The notes: a model not told the origin generated them from the letters alone. Shown: positions 1-13,807, counted from the stretch's first letter. The stretch is DNA of 64,000 nt from Beta vulgaris subsp. vulgaris (GCF_026745355.1 NC_079205.1:35697660-35761659), one strand, 5' to 3'. Numbers and translations: made by a program.

Positions 1-380
1 TATGGGTGCTGATTTTGAATTATCATTGTAGGAATGAGCAAGTGTATTCTGCAATAATTTTGAATCATAATGTTCAAATGAGTCAAGCATCTATGCTCAT
101 TTAGAATAATTGAAGATTATGTGCTCATTTACATAATTTTTATTGGATGATTATTGGTGCTTAGTCAACTCTTATGTACTTGCTCTAGTGTTTTTTTCCT
201 ATTCATTTCATCTCTTTCTTCATTTTCTTTTTTGCTCACATGTAATTAGTTCGTTTTCGTAACTGCTCATTTGCACCAAGTTTGCTCATTTTCTTAAATG
301 AGTAGACATACTTGCTCATCTGCTCATTTTACTCATTTGCTCATTTGATCATTTGCTCATTTGCCCATTTTACTCATTTG
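1..380. repeat. CTCATTT-rich degenerate repeat region
   Basis: The motif TGCTCATTT and its complement recur irregularly through this stretch and become almost tandem at 260-380 (units of about 8-10 bases such as GCTCATTT and ACTCATTTG). No coding potential is visible. Clusters like this are common in the subterminal parts of plant DNA transposons, so this may be the edge of an element that begins before the window. That is inference. Confidence 0.5.
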
Positions 381-1380
381 ACGAAAATAGCCTTGGGTGT
401 ACCATGAGCATGGTACACCTAGGTTTACTATAAAGATTCTCTTTCCTGCTTCACTCTTGACACACTCTCTCATCAACTGCACCCTGCCTAGTCTCCACAA
501 GATTTCGTCAGTGACAAGAAAGGCGCCGAAAACCAATGCGGCCTTCTCTCTCTCCTAAAATTCTCTTTTATGGATGTTTTTAGTCAATGCGATTCTAAAA
601 CCCTAGAAATCGATCTCAACAGACGCTACTTTTGACAATACTTCACTTTTCCAGCAATATTTTAGTATGATTTTTCGATGGAAATATTGTTGAGATTGAT
701 GATTAAAATGATGTCAGATTCACTTGTGGCATCGTTGTGGGAGATTGAAGTTACTTTCGTTGCAAATCGAACACCATATGAAAACTTCCATAAAATCCAC
801 AAGCATATTAATTCCTTGTTTTCTATTCCAATTCTATATTGACATATCATTTTCTGCAATACGAAGCTGTTATGATATTGGTTCCGCAAGTGTTGCCGAA
901 GAAAAAGAAAGGTTTGATTTCTTATTTTTGATGTTTTTGCGTTATTTTGGTGAATTTGCAATGGAAGTGTAGGAGGTCGTGGATTGGTAGGTGAGGCTGG
1001 GAGTTGCGGGGTCTACGAAAGAAGGTTTTAAGGGGAAAGGAGAGAAAGGAAGAGAAGAATAAATTAATAATGATATATGTATTGTTGGAAAATGATATGA
1101 GAGTGAATGATAATGATATTATTTCTCTTATAAATGATAGTTCCTAAATGATATCAGTTTGCGTAATAATGAAAGAGCAAAAATAATACAAGTTTGCTGA
1201 AAAATGACATTAATTTGATTTTTTTTTTCTAAATGATATATGTTTGGGTAATATTGATAAGATATATAAAGTGTTAACTAATGATAATGAAATATGGAGA
1301 TAGGATACAAATTTGATGAAAAATGATATAAAACACAATAATAATGACATCAAAGAGGATGACATGAAATATGTATATTA
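381..1380. mobile_element. Non-autonomous DNA-transposon-like sequence, copy A (AATGATATC-rich)
   Basis: A CTTGGGTGTAC block near 390 is followed by a CT-rich, 5'UTR-like segment with an 'AAACCCTAG'-like string (420-660). After a gene-poor stretch the end (1060-1380) carries many copies of AATGATAT(C). The same order of parts occurs at about 14366-15720 (copy B). No long reading frame is visible and I could not fix termini or a target duplication. It could be a MULE or CACTA derivative that took up a gene 5' end. Confidence 0.35.
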
Positions 1381-1381
1381 C

Positions 1382-1901
1382 TAGCCTTCATATGCACGCG
1401 ATGCGTGCGTTAATTTCAAAATTTGTTATTGTATTAGATACTCCATTCGTACTTTGTTTATGATTAAACTTAAATGTGAAAAATTCAACAGTTAGATGAA
1501 TTTAGATATATTAATTCGCTAATGTAAAAAAATAAAAAGGTTGTGAGTGATTGTTAACATTAATTTTTTGTGAATAAATATTGAACAGAAAGAACAAAAA
1601 TAATGAGTTGGTTTAACTGAATTAAAGAGTATCAAAGGTAGTGAATGTTCAGACTTTTCATGTGCACGTTATGTATGCCATTTTTTTTTATAAGGTATAA
1701 ATATTTTGTCCATTTAATTTTTTATTGAAGTATTTGATGCATATACCATTTTAAACTTGTTTTAAATGGCAAGTTGGAATGAGAATTTTTAAATGATTTG
1801 CTTTTGTAATTTTTTTCATTCTATTAATTAGATCATTAAGGGTATTTTAGTCACTTCAAAAGAGGACACCACACCTCTTCCCTTGGCTTATATAATAGAG
1901 A
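1382..1901 (-). mobile_element. Non-autonomous Helitron-like element
   Basis: Read on the minus strand, the element begins TCTCTATTATATAAG directly after a host A (position 1902). It ends with a GC-rich hairpin (GCACGC-ATC-GCGTGC) about ten bases before CTAG, followed by host T (1381). A 5' TC, a 3' hairpin plus CTRR, and insertion between A and T are the Helitron signature. An internal near-copy of the hairpin segment (about 1655-1682) suggests an internal or nested end. No Rep/helicase coding is present, so it would depend on an autonomous partner. Confidence 0.5.
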
Positions 1902-1902
1902 T

Positions 1903-2624
1903 TTTGCACATGTAAGAGTTTTTAGTTACACAATAAATTATAATATAACATGTTACATCGAAGATGCCCTCCTTTTCAAAGGCCCTCTATTTTCTACCAC
2001 TTTTGTTTTCAAAATCCTCAGTTATAAGTTATAACAATTTTTTTTCTAGTTACAACAAATAGGAATTTGTTATAGCTTAAAAACAATGGCAGATGAGAGA
2101 GAAAGTCAACTTACAAAACTTTGTGATTTTTTTTTTGTTGTGGACTAATAGTTTTACTTTAAAATTTCTTTTGAACAGTTTGGGCGGCTAAGTTTCAAGT
2201 AGAGCTGGTATTCAAGTTGGGCTGGAAACTAAAAGATCTATCAAATTAAAAGGTTTAGGTGTATTGTCTACAGCTCATATTACACCCAAAGTTATATAAA
2301 TAGTTGTATCACATTGGTTTACTTGGTTTGTTACTACACTCATATTCTTAAACAACTTTTTTTTTTTTAGTGTTTTTATATTTCATATGGATAAAAAAAA
2401 AATTCTTAGACAACTCCATTTTTCTATACTAAAAAAACCATAAATGATGCATCGTCCAGTAATACGTTCCTTTTCCTTAGTTGTTGCTCCTATAATTATA
2501 ATGAAAATATGTAAGGGACTCAGAGCTAGCATTTCTATCTCGAATAAGTAAAGATTACACTCAATGAACAAAAAATTAGTATTTTGGTCCGATGTCTCGG
2601 GTTAATCATTATAATCATATATAT
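1903..2624. other. Intergenic AT-rich sequence
   Basis: I see no gene, repeat array or element end in this stretch. Short reading frames here are low-complexity and resemble nothing I recognise. Confidence 0.5.
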
Positions 2625-2633
2625 TATTATTAT

Positions 2634-3613
2634 CAAATTTTTTCACCAAATACCCTGACAAATTTTTTTTATTCACCAGATACCCCAACTTTTTACCGAA
2701 TTTACCATATACCCCTGACTTTTTAAACAATACATCCAAATGCCCTTAATGACTAACGAAGGTTAACTCCGTTAGTCATTAACCCTAAAAAAACCCTTAT
2801 TAATCTTAATTAAACCTAAAAATCCTAAAACTCCAACTAACCCTAAAAACCCTAACTAACCATAATCCACCTTAGCCCACCATCCCCCACCCCCACCCCA
2901 CCCCACCCCAACCCAGCCCCACAAGCCCTCCCCCGCAGCCGCGCCTCCCTGCAGTCAGACCTCCCCCTCCCCACCACCCCAGTACGTTGCGCCTCCCCCT
3001 CCCCTCCCCTCCCCTCCACCCCTAACTCGCTTCCCCTCTCCTTCAAAACATGATACAGAGTTGTCGGCGAAAAACTCCTTCGAAAAAGACAAAAGTCCTT
3101 CGCTTACAATACAGAGCTGCCGGCGAAAAACGCAGCCTCGACCTCTCTGAACCATCTGGTAAGAAGTTTGTTGGGGGGATCGAAGAAGCCCTATGTGGGG
3201 GATGCGGGCTCGGAGTCAACCTCTCATAACCATCCGACAACTCTAAGAGGTTGAGGGCAAGTTTTTCGTCGGCAGCTCTGTATTGTTTCATAGGGGAGAG
3301 GGGATGCAGGCTTGGAAGGGGCAGGCGCGGCGGCGGGGGAGGAGGAGGGGGTTGGGGTCGGGGTCGGGGTAAGTGGGGGGTCGGGGTAAGTGGGGGTTCG
3401 GGGTGGGTAAAGGTTAGGGTTTTTAGGTTTAATTAAGGTTAATAGGATTTTTTAGAGTTTTTAGGGTTAATGACTATTGGAATTAACCGTCGTTAGTCAT
3501 TAAGAGCATTTTGATGTATTATCTAGAAAGTCAGGGGTATATGGTGAATTTGGCAAAAAGTTGGGTATCCGGTGAATAAAAAAAATTATCAGGGGTATTT
3601 GGTGAAAAAACTG
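2634..3613. mobile_element. Foldback Mutator-like element, copy 1
   Basis: A 980-bp element flanked by a perfect 9-bp duplication TATTATTAT (2625-2633 and 3614-3622). Ends read CA(A)ATTTTTTCACC and, on the other strand, CAGTTTTTTCACC. The inverted arms continue far inwards: the TTCACCAAATACCC repeats, then the TTAATGACTAACG block, then a GC-rich segment containing ACAGAGCTGCCGRCGAAAAA, present near 3112-3130 and again inverted near 3265-3285. The whole element is therefore nearly one hairpin with a short loop. A 9-bp duplication points to the Mutator superfamily. CCCTAA-like strings lie in the arms. No transposase is encoded. Confidence 0.8.
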
Positions 3614-3622
3614 TATTATTAT

Positions 3623-6600
3623 TCTTCTTAAATTTTATAATTTATTTTGCTACTTTTCCTAGTCCATTAACAAATTAAAAAATTCATGTCATGACGTGAT
3701 AAGTAAATAAATTTGAAATATTTGAGTTTGAAAATAATAGTTTAAAAGGAATTAAGATGACTTCAACAATCTCTTGTTAGTTATGTAATATGAGTTTTAG
3801 AGATGTATATACTTGTTTAAGTCGTTTTAGTTAAGTATAATTATTATAAGGTTTTACTATATTTTATTTGAAATAATAGTAGATAAAAAGTCATAGTGTA
3901 TTGATGGTTAAACTTTTTATTTATTTCAAAGATTATGTGTTCAATAATACCTTGCAATAACACAGTAATTTTTTTGTTAAACTAAATATTAGATGAGAAG
4001 TTACACGAGGACCTTTCGATGGGAAATATTTTGTTCTTACCTTGTCGAATAACATTAACTCAGAAAAAAAAAACATAATTTTAATTTGGTTAGATCTTTA
4101 AAGTTCATCATAATTTCAATTTTGGTAGACCTTTAAAATATGAACCGAATTTCATGCAATCTCAAAAAGCCCAAATTTTTTTGGCATATCTAAAAATAGT
4201 CTACAATTGACGATATAATCATTAATTCTATTTTTTTTCTTCTTATTTCAAAACCATTAAATTATAGATATGTTCTTATATTCTTTTGTTATAAAATCTC
4301 CCCTTGAAAAATTCATGTACTACAAGTGAACTCCATCAATTTAGGTAGAGTTTACAATGGTCTGACAAACAAAGGGAAGGCAACATGTAAGTTGGATTAA
4401 AATTTATTTTGAAAATCATTAACGAGTTCTTTGCTTAATATTAAGTTATATCACATAATAATTTTGGACTGGAAGATGATACAATAAAAAAATTATATTT
4501 TAGAATTGATCAAATTAATTAATTGGAAATTAAAATTATTTTGAGAAAGTCAACAAATTTTTTGATTCATGCTTCGAATTAAGGGTGAAAGTTCGCTGTA
4601 CGGTTTAGATTTAGGCCTAATTCAATCCGGTCTTATTTGGATTTGAATTTTTCAATCCAAATTAAACTAATTAGAGTCTGAGTCTGAACTAATCCAATCC
4701 AAATTTTTAGTCACTAGGTTGGATCCGGTCCAAATTATCCAAAAAAATTTTGAACTCTGTTTTTCTGGGTGTAAAAGTAATTCATACAATTCCATAAAAT
4801 TATACAGCAAGTTCATTTCATTACAAACTTATCATTCATTACATTCAAACTCATAATTCATTATATTCAAAGGCTTAACAACAACATAAAAGCATATTCA
4901 ATTATACAACAGGTTCAGCTACACAATAGGTTCAACTTTACCGCAGCAAGTTAGGGTTATAACTTTTAGGGGAAGGAAAGGAAAGGGTTGTTGGACCATT
5001 TAGGCTTTTAAAAGAAAACAGTTTAGCCCAGTAATAAATATACAAAATAGGGCCTATTTACAATTCGTTCATTTTGGATTTTTGGATCCTCCCACCCTCA
5101 ATTCAAGCCAATTCGAAAATCTTGTTTTCAAAAAAAAAAAAAACTAATCTTGAATCCAATCCGAACATAATTCGTTTTCAATCTGAATTACTAAGTATGT
5201 TTAAATAAATTGGATTTTGATTTTTATTCGTATAAACAACCCCCCAATTTCGAATTATTACTTTTAACTGATTGGAGGCTTGCTTTAGAGAAACTCTCTC
5301 TTCTGAGTTCTCATTACCTTTTTTTTGGCCCATGCATTCAGTCGTTCATTCATCAATATCTCTTCGAGCCAAATGCAACTTCTTATAAACTCTTTTCTAA
5401 TGGATAAATTTCCTTTGACCATGACCATGACCATGACCATGACCATGACTTGAATGGCTGAATCAGCCAAAAGCTACCATTACATAATACATACTATACG
5501 ACCTAAAAGCAACTAATGGACCAAGGTTTCGCTTAAAGAAATAAATTCTACATTTCAGGCAGCCATAGAAGAGATAGATGGCTATATACTTAAACTTACT
5601 TTTAGACAGATGCAAAGTTCAACACACTAAACAAAGTTTGCAGAAGCAAAACATGTCGAGACATTGCCTTTCAAAACCTTGAAGATAATCCCCAATTAAA
5701 GGAAGCCGTGTTATCTTTCAAATGGCAAGGATTTTTGGGTCAAAACAAGGGACCACATTTTTTTATCTAGACAACGTAACGTTCTTGATGCATTCGTGTG
5801 TGCATCAAACTTTGAAGCATTTGCCCCACTTCCCAAAGAGACTTCGAAGATACCAACAACTAATTATAATATATAACTTTTTAAAGATATGAAAGCGAAT
5901 GCATGCAAATGAAAATTATGGAATATGACATTAATGCGACGAAGTAAGCTTATACTTGTGTATATCTACGTAGTATGGAAGTGTGCCTAGAGGCTCGAGT
6001 GCTAGAGGGAACAAGGTAACATATTCTAGTTAGCTTGTTTAGTGGTAAAAGTGTATCTCACAATCATGAGTTTGTGGCATCAAACTTAACTCATTTCTCA
6101 GTAGTGGCATTAAAGGATTCAAATTGCCCGATTCTTATGAGGTTCAATTGTAGGTGTGATTAAGAGAGATATATGGGAATGTCAACTTAGAACCTGAGGA
6201 TGAAACTAAAGACGCATTCTATTGATTTTTCAATTAGACTAGAACATAGTTATGAAAAACTACACAAATGAATCATCATATCATATATAATATTAAAGCA
6301 AGAAAAAATTAGCCTACGTGGCAGCCTCATAGAAATTCTGCTCTCACAATTCACCCCACATTCATAGAGCAATGAAATAGATGCCACATGTCACATTCCA
6401 TTAAAATGATTATGTTTGATTCCTTTATTATTAGTTTCCCAAATTTTGAAAATCAGTCATTGAATGCTTTAGGAAACCTCCAATTTCCTTAAGTTGAAGA
6501 TATATCCGTGATTTTGGGCTGTAAAAGTAAGATTCCTCACTGGAAGGAAATCTCCACTTAAGCAAATCTTCCAAGGTTTTTCCTTTCCTGTCAAATATTC

Positions 6601-8121
6601 CATTCAGCTACTCTTTTTGAAGTTGAAAAATATTTGCAGGATGATTTTAGATTTGATACTGAAATTGTTTAAGAAAATTTAGTTACACACAATTGAATGA
6701 CCGTATTATAAATCCGTGCAAGAATATATACGCAATTCAAAGCCACGTGTCAATCCTATTAAAATGATTTCATTGATTTTTTTTTTAAAATTCTTTAAGG
6801 AAATTTAGTTACACACAATTGAATGATTGTATTATAAATCCGTGCAAGTATATACACATGCATGCAAAGATGTTTTACTCTTTTTCTCTCTATTTTTTTT
6901 CTTTGAGATACATGCCTGTGCTGAAGGATGTTCAACAATTTTTCTAGATCATTTATGAGAAGTTTTTTTTATCCAATAGTTATCGGTTTTATATCCACTA
7001 ATTAGAAAATTGATTGTTTTATAATTGCTATAATTTAGGCAAAGAAAGGACTAATACCAACTCTATAACCATAAGTATTCACAAACATTATGTTAAACCC
7101 ATCAAATATTACATACCCACAATTCAAAACATCTCACCAAATTGAGAATCCTCAATAGAGAAAATTATGATAAAAAAAAGGTGAATAATCAAAGGTCGGA
7201 GAAAAATCGAACCAAAAGCAAAATAAATGAGTCGGCCATGGACATGAGCAATCAGTAAGTTGAGAGCGAGTGAGTCAGCTCATTTTTGCTGTAATTCATC
7301 CAAAAATGAGTATCAATTCGATCAATTGGAGTAAGAAAAAAAAGAGAGAGAGAAAAACTCCTACAAAACAACAATTCATCAACCTGCACAACAAAACGGC
7401 AGTAGCAACTGGGAACCAACCAACAGAGAGGAAAGAGAAAAACTCCAACCCAAAACCGCCATTAGATGAGAGAGAAACGAAAAATCCTAACAATTAAAAT
7501 TTCGCCAATGAGAATAATTTGAAGTGACTAACAATTTTCTCACTTCTCTAGAAATGAGATAGAGACAGGAAGAAGAGATGGAAGTATTCAAGTATTCTCT
7601 TTAATGGGGAGATCGAAGGATTTGGAGGAGAGCGAGAGAAAAAAGAAAAAATGGTTTATGCAGGGGGTTTGAGTTTGAGTGTGGGGTTTTTTTTTTCTTT
7701 CTCATTCCTTCCTCTGTTTACTCTTTTACCTTTTTCGCGGTGTTCCTATATGACATAATCATCCTATTATATATCATACTTTATGAAAGAATTAAAAAAC
7801 AATCATGGGTGATGGGTTGAATGAAAAAATTGCAAATGTGAAGCAAGTAGTATAATATTCCTGATAATATGTTAGCCAGCTAATTAATTTTCTTTTTTCT
7901 TATTCACTATTGGTAATGAATATAATGAGATGCTAGCCCGTGCAGGAGGAAATGCAAATGCAATAATAATAGTCACACCATGACTATGATCAGAGGTTAC
8001 ATATAACAAAAACAATATTAGCTCAATCTTTAGTCCCAAAGTGGTCTAAGGTGGGCTAATATGAATCATCATAACAAATCATATCCACGACCAATACATA
8101 CTAATTTATTTTTAAAAAAAA
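3623..8121. other. Long gene-poor AT-rich interval
   Basis: No coding region is convincing here. Noted content: a possible hAT-like remnant at about 4583-5100 (AGGGTG at both ends, no clean duplication); a CCATGA microsatellite at 5416-5449; a sequence starting TCATATATAATATTAAAG at 6281 that resembles a Helitron 5' end; and a direct duplication of about 35 bp (TTAGTTACACACAATTGAAT plus the following ATTATAAATCCGTGCAAG) at about 6689-6725 and 6806-6845. A purine-rich stretch at 7330-7670 reads like an antisense 5'UTR. The rest shows nothing. Confidence 0.5.
5416..5449. repeat. (TGACCA)n hexanucleotide microsatellite
   Basis: Five to six uninterrupted copies of the unit TGACCA. It is non-coding as far as can be seen. 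Confidence 0.9.
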
Positions 8122-8129
8122 AACTGAGA

Positions 8130-8262
8130 TAGGGCATGTTCTCTTTACCATAAAACAACTGAACTGAATTGAACTAAACTGAATTAAATTATAACTAATA
8201 GTAATGATAACAATTTAGGAATTGAACTGAACTGAAAATAAGTTGGGGAGAACAGTCCCTTA
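8130..8262. mobile_element. hAT-type MITE (133 bp)
   Basis: The ends are TAGGGCATGTTCTC and, inverted, TAAGGGACTGTTCTC, with CTGAACTGAA runs inside both arms. It is flanked by AACTGAGA (8122-8129) and AAGTGAGA (8263-8270), an 8-bp duplication with one mismatch. The TAGGG-type ends and 8-bp duplication fit a non-autonomous hAT element. It has no coding capacity. Confidence 0.7.
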
Positions 8263-8479
8263 AAGTGAGAGAAGTAAGACAAGAGACAATATATGAAACA
8301 AGAAATTAAATTAGGTAAAAAAGTGAAAACCAACATATAAGGGTCGGTTCACTTCAACTTATTTTGACAAAACTATGACGATATAAGTTCGAAAAAATTT
8401 AGATGATTAGGTGATCCAACGGGTTTTGAAGAATAAGTGAAGATGTTTCCCAAAAGTGATACTGGAGCAGCATTGGAGC

Positions 8480-9643
8480 AAGAAGAATAATGCAAGGCGG
8501 TTTATTTTCTAGTTCCATTGTAAAAAGAACAAGTAAGGATGGTAAGGAACATTGGTAGTCTTATTTGAGAATGAGAGTTTGTTCCTTTCTAAGGAACAAA
8601 CTAAATGACACTAAACGAATCTGTTAAAGGAACTTAACAAATAAAAGGAACTAGACTTAGGCTTGAAGCAGTATAACGGTTCGATTATGAAGTTCAGTAA
8701 GTCATGCCTAAATAATAGGAAACCGTTTTTATCTAAGTGAAAATCAGTTTTAATAGAAAATCTTTTTCAGAAAAGATTTTGTTTTTCGAAAAAGAAAAGA
8801 AAATAATTATCCGGTTTTTAAGAGGATTTTATTTAAAAGATAATATTTTCTTAAAGATTAAAATTCAGTTTTAAATCTGTTTTAAAGTTAACTGATTTTC
8901 GGATAAAGCTCAAGAAACTCCTAACCTTCAGGAGCAGTGGCTAAAACATGTCCACGTCCAAAAGGAGATCATGGGATCATGGGATATGTTAAGGAACGTG
9001 TTCCTTAAGGGTAGGAACATCATGGGATAATGGATTTAACATGAACACGATTTTAATTCCCACGTTCTATATGTTTGTCACTATAAATGTTGAAGTCTAA
9101 ATAAGTTCCAAAGTGTGTCTGACTAAGTAATTAAGTGAGTTTAACTAATTAAGTGTCAGTGCCTTCATTCTCTCATAATAGCCATTTGTTCTTTTCTTAC
9201 TTACTCTAATTCCACTAAGCTTATTTCAATCAATTGTATTTTGGTTTTTGGGGTAAGGGGACTTTGAGTGAAGTTCTGTAAGAGAGAAGCTTTGAGTAAA
9301 GCTAGTAAGAGTGAGAAAACTTCGAGTGAAGTTGAGAGAAACTACTGTTAAGGGAACAGTGGCTCAGGAACTTGAGTTTAGGAACTCAAAGGTGTGGCTC
9401 GAGAATAGAATTAGGTTGTAACAAAGTTGTTTGGCCTAATTAGTGAAAGAGTTGAGTTTAAAATCCCTAGTGGTCGAGGTTGTTTCTTCTTGTTGGGCCC
9501 AAGAAGTTTTTCCTCGTAAAAATCCCTTGTGTTCCTCTAGCTTGTTTATTTGTTTAAGTTTAAATTTCCGCAAAAAGTTACGTTTATTTCTACACATACA
9601 ATTCACCCCCCCCCTCCTCTTGTAGTGTTCCTAGGGAAATAAC
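8480..9643 (+). mobile_element. Probable solo LTR, Copia-type
   Basis: The sequence has the layout of a Copia LTR: a promoter region with CACTATAAATG near 9080, then a transcribed part with repeated GAGTGAAG blocks, then GTAAAAATCCCTTGTGTTC, a poly-pyrimidine CACCCCCCCCCTCC tract and an AACA terminus at about 9643. No primer-binding site (TGGTATCAGAGC type) follows, so this looks like a solo LTR rather than the 5' end of an element. I could not identify a perfect 5-bp target duplication; the left edge may be near 8490 or nearer 8988 (TGTTAAGGAACG), so the start is approximate. Confidence 0.45.
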
Positions 9644-10029
9644 AGATAATGTAAAAGAAAATTTCATGTCGACTTTAAGGTTTGTAATGAGGTTGATGTT
9701 AAAGGTATAGATAATAATTTGAGAATTTTGGTGGAAAAACCAAGAAATGGAGCATCATATCACTAAAATCATGACTAAGAAAGGTAACAACAACTTCACG
9801 CTAACAATCACCAAATATGATCAACAATTAACTCAAACAACCCCTCTTATTTCATTTTTTCATAACACTTTTTTCATTTCATTTTTCACTTTTTTTTTCA
9901 AACTAATTTTTTTTCGTTTTCATTTTTCAACCTTTTTACTTCGAACTTACTATATATAACTTTTCGCAACTAAAAACATCATATTCAACATAATCCGCAC
10001 AATAGAAACTCACAACCACAACTATTATT

Positions 10030-13000
10030 TACCCCGTCAAGCTAGGCTTGGGATATGAAACCATGTGAAGCTAAGGCTTGCGATGTAAGGGTTAGTAACC
10101 AAAAGAGACAAAAAAAGCTCAATGGGTCTAGAGAAAGAAATTATTAAAATAAGAATAGATTATGGAGCTTAAACCATGAAAATAAACGCCTTAAACATAT
10201 CAAAATGTCTATGCTGTCAAATATCAATGAATTCCAAGTCATAATCAAGATCAATACAACAAATGAGGAATCAATCAGACATGAAAGAATAAAGTTGACA
10301 CAAATTCGTCCGTTTATAGGTACAAAAGCTCACTTGAGTTTAGGTGTCTAAACGAGAAAGTCAAATCCATCTAGAGAAAGATCAACTGATCATACCACAA
10401 GCAATCAATCGCAAAACAATGATGCTATGTAGAATCAAGAACGAGATGAATAACGCTTAAAAATTGTAGTAAATTATAAACAAGGTTCTCGAAAAGTGCT
10501 AGCAGTAGTCCCATAGATGCAACTAACATGAGACGAAATCTAATATAAGATTCAAAATGCTAATGCAACTATAGAGCCAATATACTTTTTAGCTACACAT
10601 AACCTCCCACCTCTAGTGAGCAGTACAAACCATGTAACAATCCTACTAAAGTGATAAATCAAAATGAATATGCAACTAACATGCACAAAGTTACAACCTT
10701 CCCCAAGCCTAACTTCACATTATCCTCAATGTGAACATTTCGAAGAACAAAGAAGTAAGAGATACGAGAAGGGTACAACTCACAAATAGGCGAGTAATGA
10801 ACATAGAGTGTGCCAAACAGTTTTGACAGTTCTACCACAACCAAGAGCACATCACTAAAACATGTTAGCATAGTTAGTCAGTGAAGATTAGAAAGTTGAG
10901 TTGCCTCTCAAAAAGCCATGGTTTTTAAGGTCTCGCATGAACGAAATACATTCTACATTATGAAGAATCCAATGGCTTCAATAACTTATCAAATTCCCCT
11001 GCAAACATAAGAAGAAGTTTAGAAGTTTAATACTCATCGTGGCTTAACTACAAGCACATTTAATTTCACTGATAAGGGTTTAGAAGTTTCAAAAGAAAAA
11101 GAATCATAAGAAGAATAAAAGGAAAAAGAAAAAAGAAAAAAATGTACAACTATATTACAATCCCTTAGGTCTTACATGATGAACACGAATGTTTACTTGG
11201 TCACAATGAGCATGCAACAATAGCTCTTTTCAGAAAATAAGGAGGATATAAGACAGGGGATGAAGGTAGAAGTAAAGCTTCTGTAAAAAACAAGATATGA
11301 TGGTGATGCGAGTTAGGATCAACATCAAATTTTGGTAGGCTTTCATCATAGTCAAACTCTTCACCTTCAAGAGCAACCTCTAAGGCATCCACCTCATCCT
11401 TCCATCGACTACAATTACTTGTAGACTATTCCAGACAAAATAATACCTTCAAATAATCCGACATAAAAGGCGGACAAATCATCATTAACCGACACATAAA
11501 TAGCATCAATTCTATGACAAGGCTTCTCTAGCATGGGAACATCATACTTTTACCAAAAACTTCACCCTCATCAACAATCGTGTCGTCGAGAAAGGAGTTT
11601 TCACTCAAAAGTTCAATAACCAATGGTTTATCGATCATTAATTCTATAACTAATGATTGTTCCTTGTCAAAAAACATCCATTATATTCATCTTTTCCTTA
11701 TATAAACTACCATTAAGAGCCGAATGATATGTAATGAACTAACATTCTCAACTTACACCTCATCACAATATGAATGTTGCTCAATAGGTGGCTAATAGAT
11801 TTTAATCTAGATGCTATTGATCTTTGACTATCTGAATTTTGGCTAGCTGCAACATGTAATCCTCATTAACCAACTTATAATCTTCTTGAACCTTATTTCA
11901 TTCATTCATAAAATCCTAAACAAATTTTTGATATTATCAGATTTATATGGAGAATTAGACAAATTAAACTAAGGTACATGATTATTGACATGCATATATG
12001 ACTCATTATACAGATAAAGAGAAATATCATGATCATAAGAGTGATAACAAGAAAAATAACCATACAGAGAGGTATTAGTTTGAGAAGCATAAATAGATGA
12101 ATTTTCTAGAGTTGGTGTAACATACTTTGTCATATCCCACTCAAAGCTTAGCAAATTGCTCAAACAAATTACAACCCTCTTCAGGTTCATATCTAAAATC
12201 TACAACCACCCTCGTTTCATCATTCAAACCCTCATAGATCACTACACCAGCTTTACATTGTCCAAATAAAAGATCGAGACTATCTAAGCTTGTAACTATA
12301 ATACACTTCATGCTCAAATTGGGGGAAAAAGATAGATGTCATTAAAAAAAAGAAAGTAGAAGAGAAATAAAAATATAAATATTTATACAATCTAGTTTTA
12401 CCAAATTGAAAACTTGATAAACCTATACCGTCTACCCTACAACAACGTCAAAATTTGATAGGCTATCGTATGCATGTCAAAATAAATTCCTGACAAAACC
12501 TCTTAACAATGTAGGGTAAATAAGGTTGAATCCACAAATAGATAGTTTTTTTTATAATAGCTTTTAAATATAGTGAAAATAAAGTAATTGTGAAAAATCA
12601 AATCACAAATATCAAATGAGGGAAAAACTAGGGAAATGGTCCACTATGCATGCAATTTAGGATCTTAAGAATGAAATAAGAAATTCAACAGACCAATCTA
12701 GTTAGGGCACACATAATTTATCTCAAACATTACATCGAAGCTCACTAAACCACTCTCGCATAGTCATAGATCACTAAGACTACTATACATAATCCTACCT
12801 CTCCGACTATAATTTGCAATGCAATAATAATCAACAAAGTTGATTGGCGAAATTTCACAGATTAACACAAATAACTCAATAGCAAGAATCAATGGAATAT
12901 AATCAACAAAGTAAAAAAAAAAAAATTAATCAATCCTTCATGTGCATACATAGATCCCCAAATTCCAAGAAATTGAATTACTCACCCATAAGCGGGGATA

Positions 13001-13807
13001 ACATAGTAACAAGCTAAGAAATAAGCAAGCATCATGAACTAATAATGAGGAATTGAAGGAAATTGAAGAAAAGAGAATGAATACCAATTGAAGAACAAAT
13101 ATTGAATCAATCACTTATGTTGATAGCTTCAATGTACTTGGAAATGAAAATATGTCAAAACCTAAGACTAGGGTTCATGAGAGAGTAAAACTACTTAGAA
13201 AACTAACACACTGAATAATAGTGAAAATCGTGATTTTTCCACTTTAGTAGAAGAATATATATATTTAAAAACAAACTACACCAACACGTGCATAAAACTA
13301 TAAAAACTGCATCCCGTCTAGGTTGGTCAGGTCATTTTTCATAGAAGTGCAACAAAGGTCCCGCCGACCAAGCAAGATCTGCCCGACCAGGCCAACAAAG
13401 AAGCATCAAAACTGCTCATCTACAAAACGTCATAACTTTCTCATCTTTCATCCAAATATGTTGTGTGACCAGTCATTGGAAATGTCTTCAAGTCTACTTT
13501 CCAGCCCTAATAAAATCACTTCATATTATCACTTGTAAATCAAAATTTATGAGTAAAAGAGTGGAGAAAAGCCAGTTTTGACACTTCGTTCAGTGAGGCT
13601 TTACTTCATTCTAGCCCAAATTCCTCGCAAGAGATGCTTTGCGATCCTCATACAATTCACCTTCTTTCTTCATGTTTATTACTCAAACTTAGCCAACCGT
13701 AGTTTATTTGCATTGAAATCATTTGAAGTTCATTGTAATAAGCAAATGGAGAGCAGTATAGTAGAACTTGAGTAAATCAGGTAAATATGCGCCTAAATGC
13801 TCTAACA
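10030..13807 (-). mobile_element. Decayed LTR retrotransposon (probably Ty3/gypsy-like)
   Basis: On the minus strand, sequence from a TGTTAG start at about 13807 through about 12450 reads like an LTR and leader of a large plant retrotransposon: a TATA-type AAATATATATATTC near 13260, a CATGAACCCTAG string, long AT-rich U5-like sequence, then TTTGACGTTGTTGTAGGG near 12450 where such elements have the primer region. The remainder (10030-12400) holds only short antisense reading frames (for example 11201-11392 and 11969-12190) that I cannot match to gag or pol motifs. The family is a guess from layout and no protein domain supports it. Confidence 0.35.

Noticed and set aside
2820..3460. Interstitial telomere tract (CCCTAAA)
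   Set aside because: The CCCTAA-type strings are few, irregular, and recur in all three foldback arms, so they belong to the element and not to a telomere.
4583..5100. Possible hAT element (AGGGTG ends, ATCCAATCC-rich arms)
   Set aside because: The ends are only weakly inverted and the flanks do not give a convincing 8-bp duplication.
6281..6860. Helitron with 5' TCATATATAATATTAAAG
   Set aside because: No 3' hairpin followed by CTRR could be found, so I left it as a note in the interval description.
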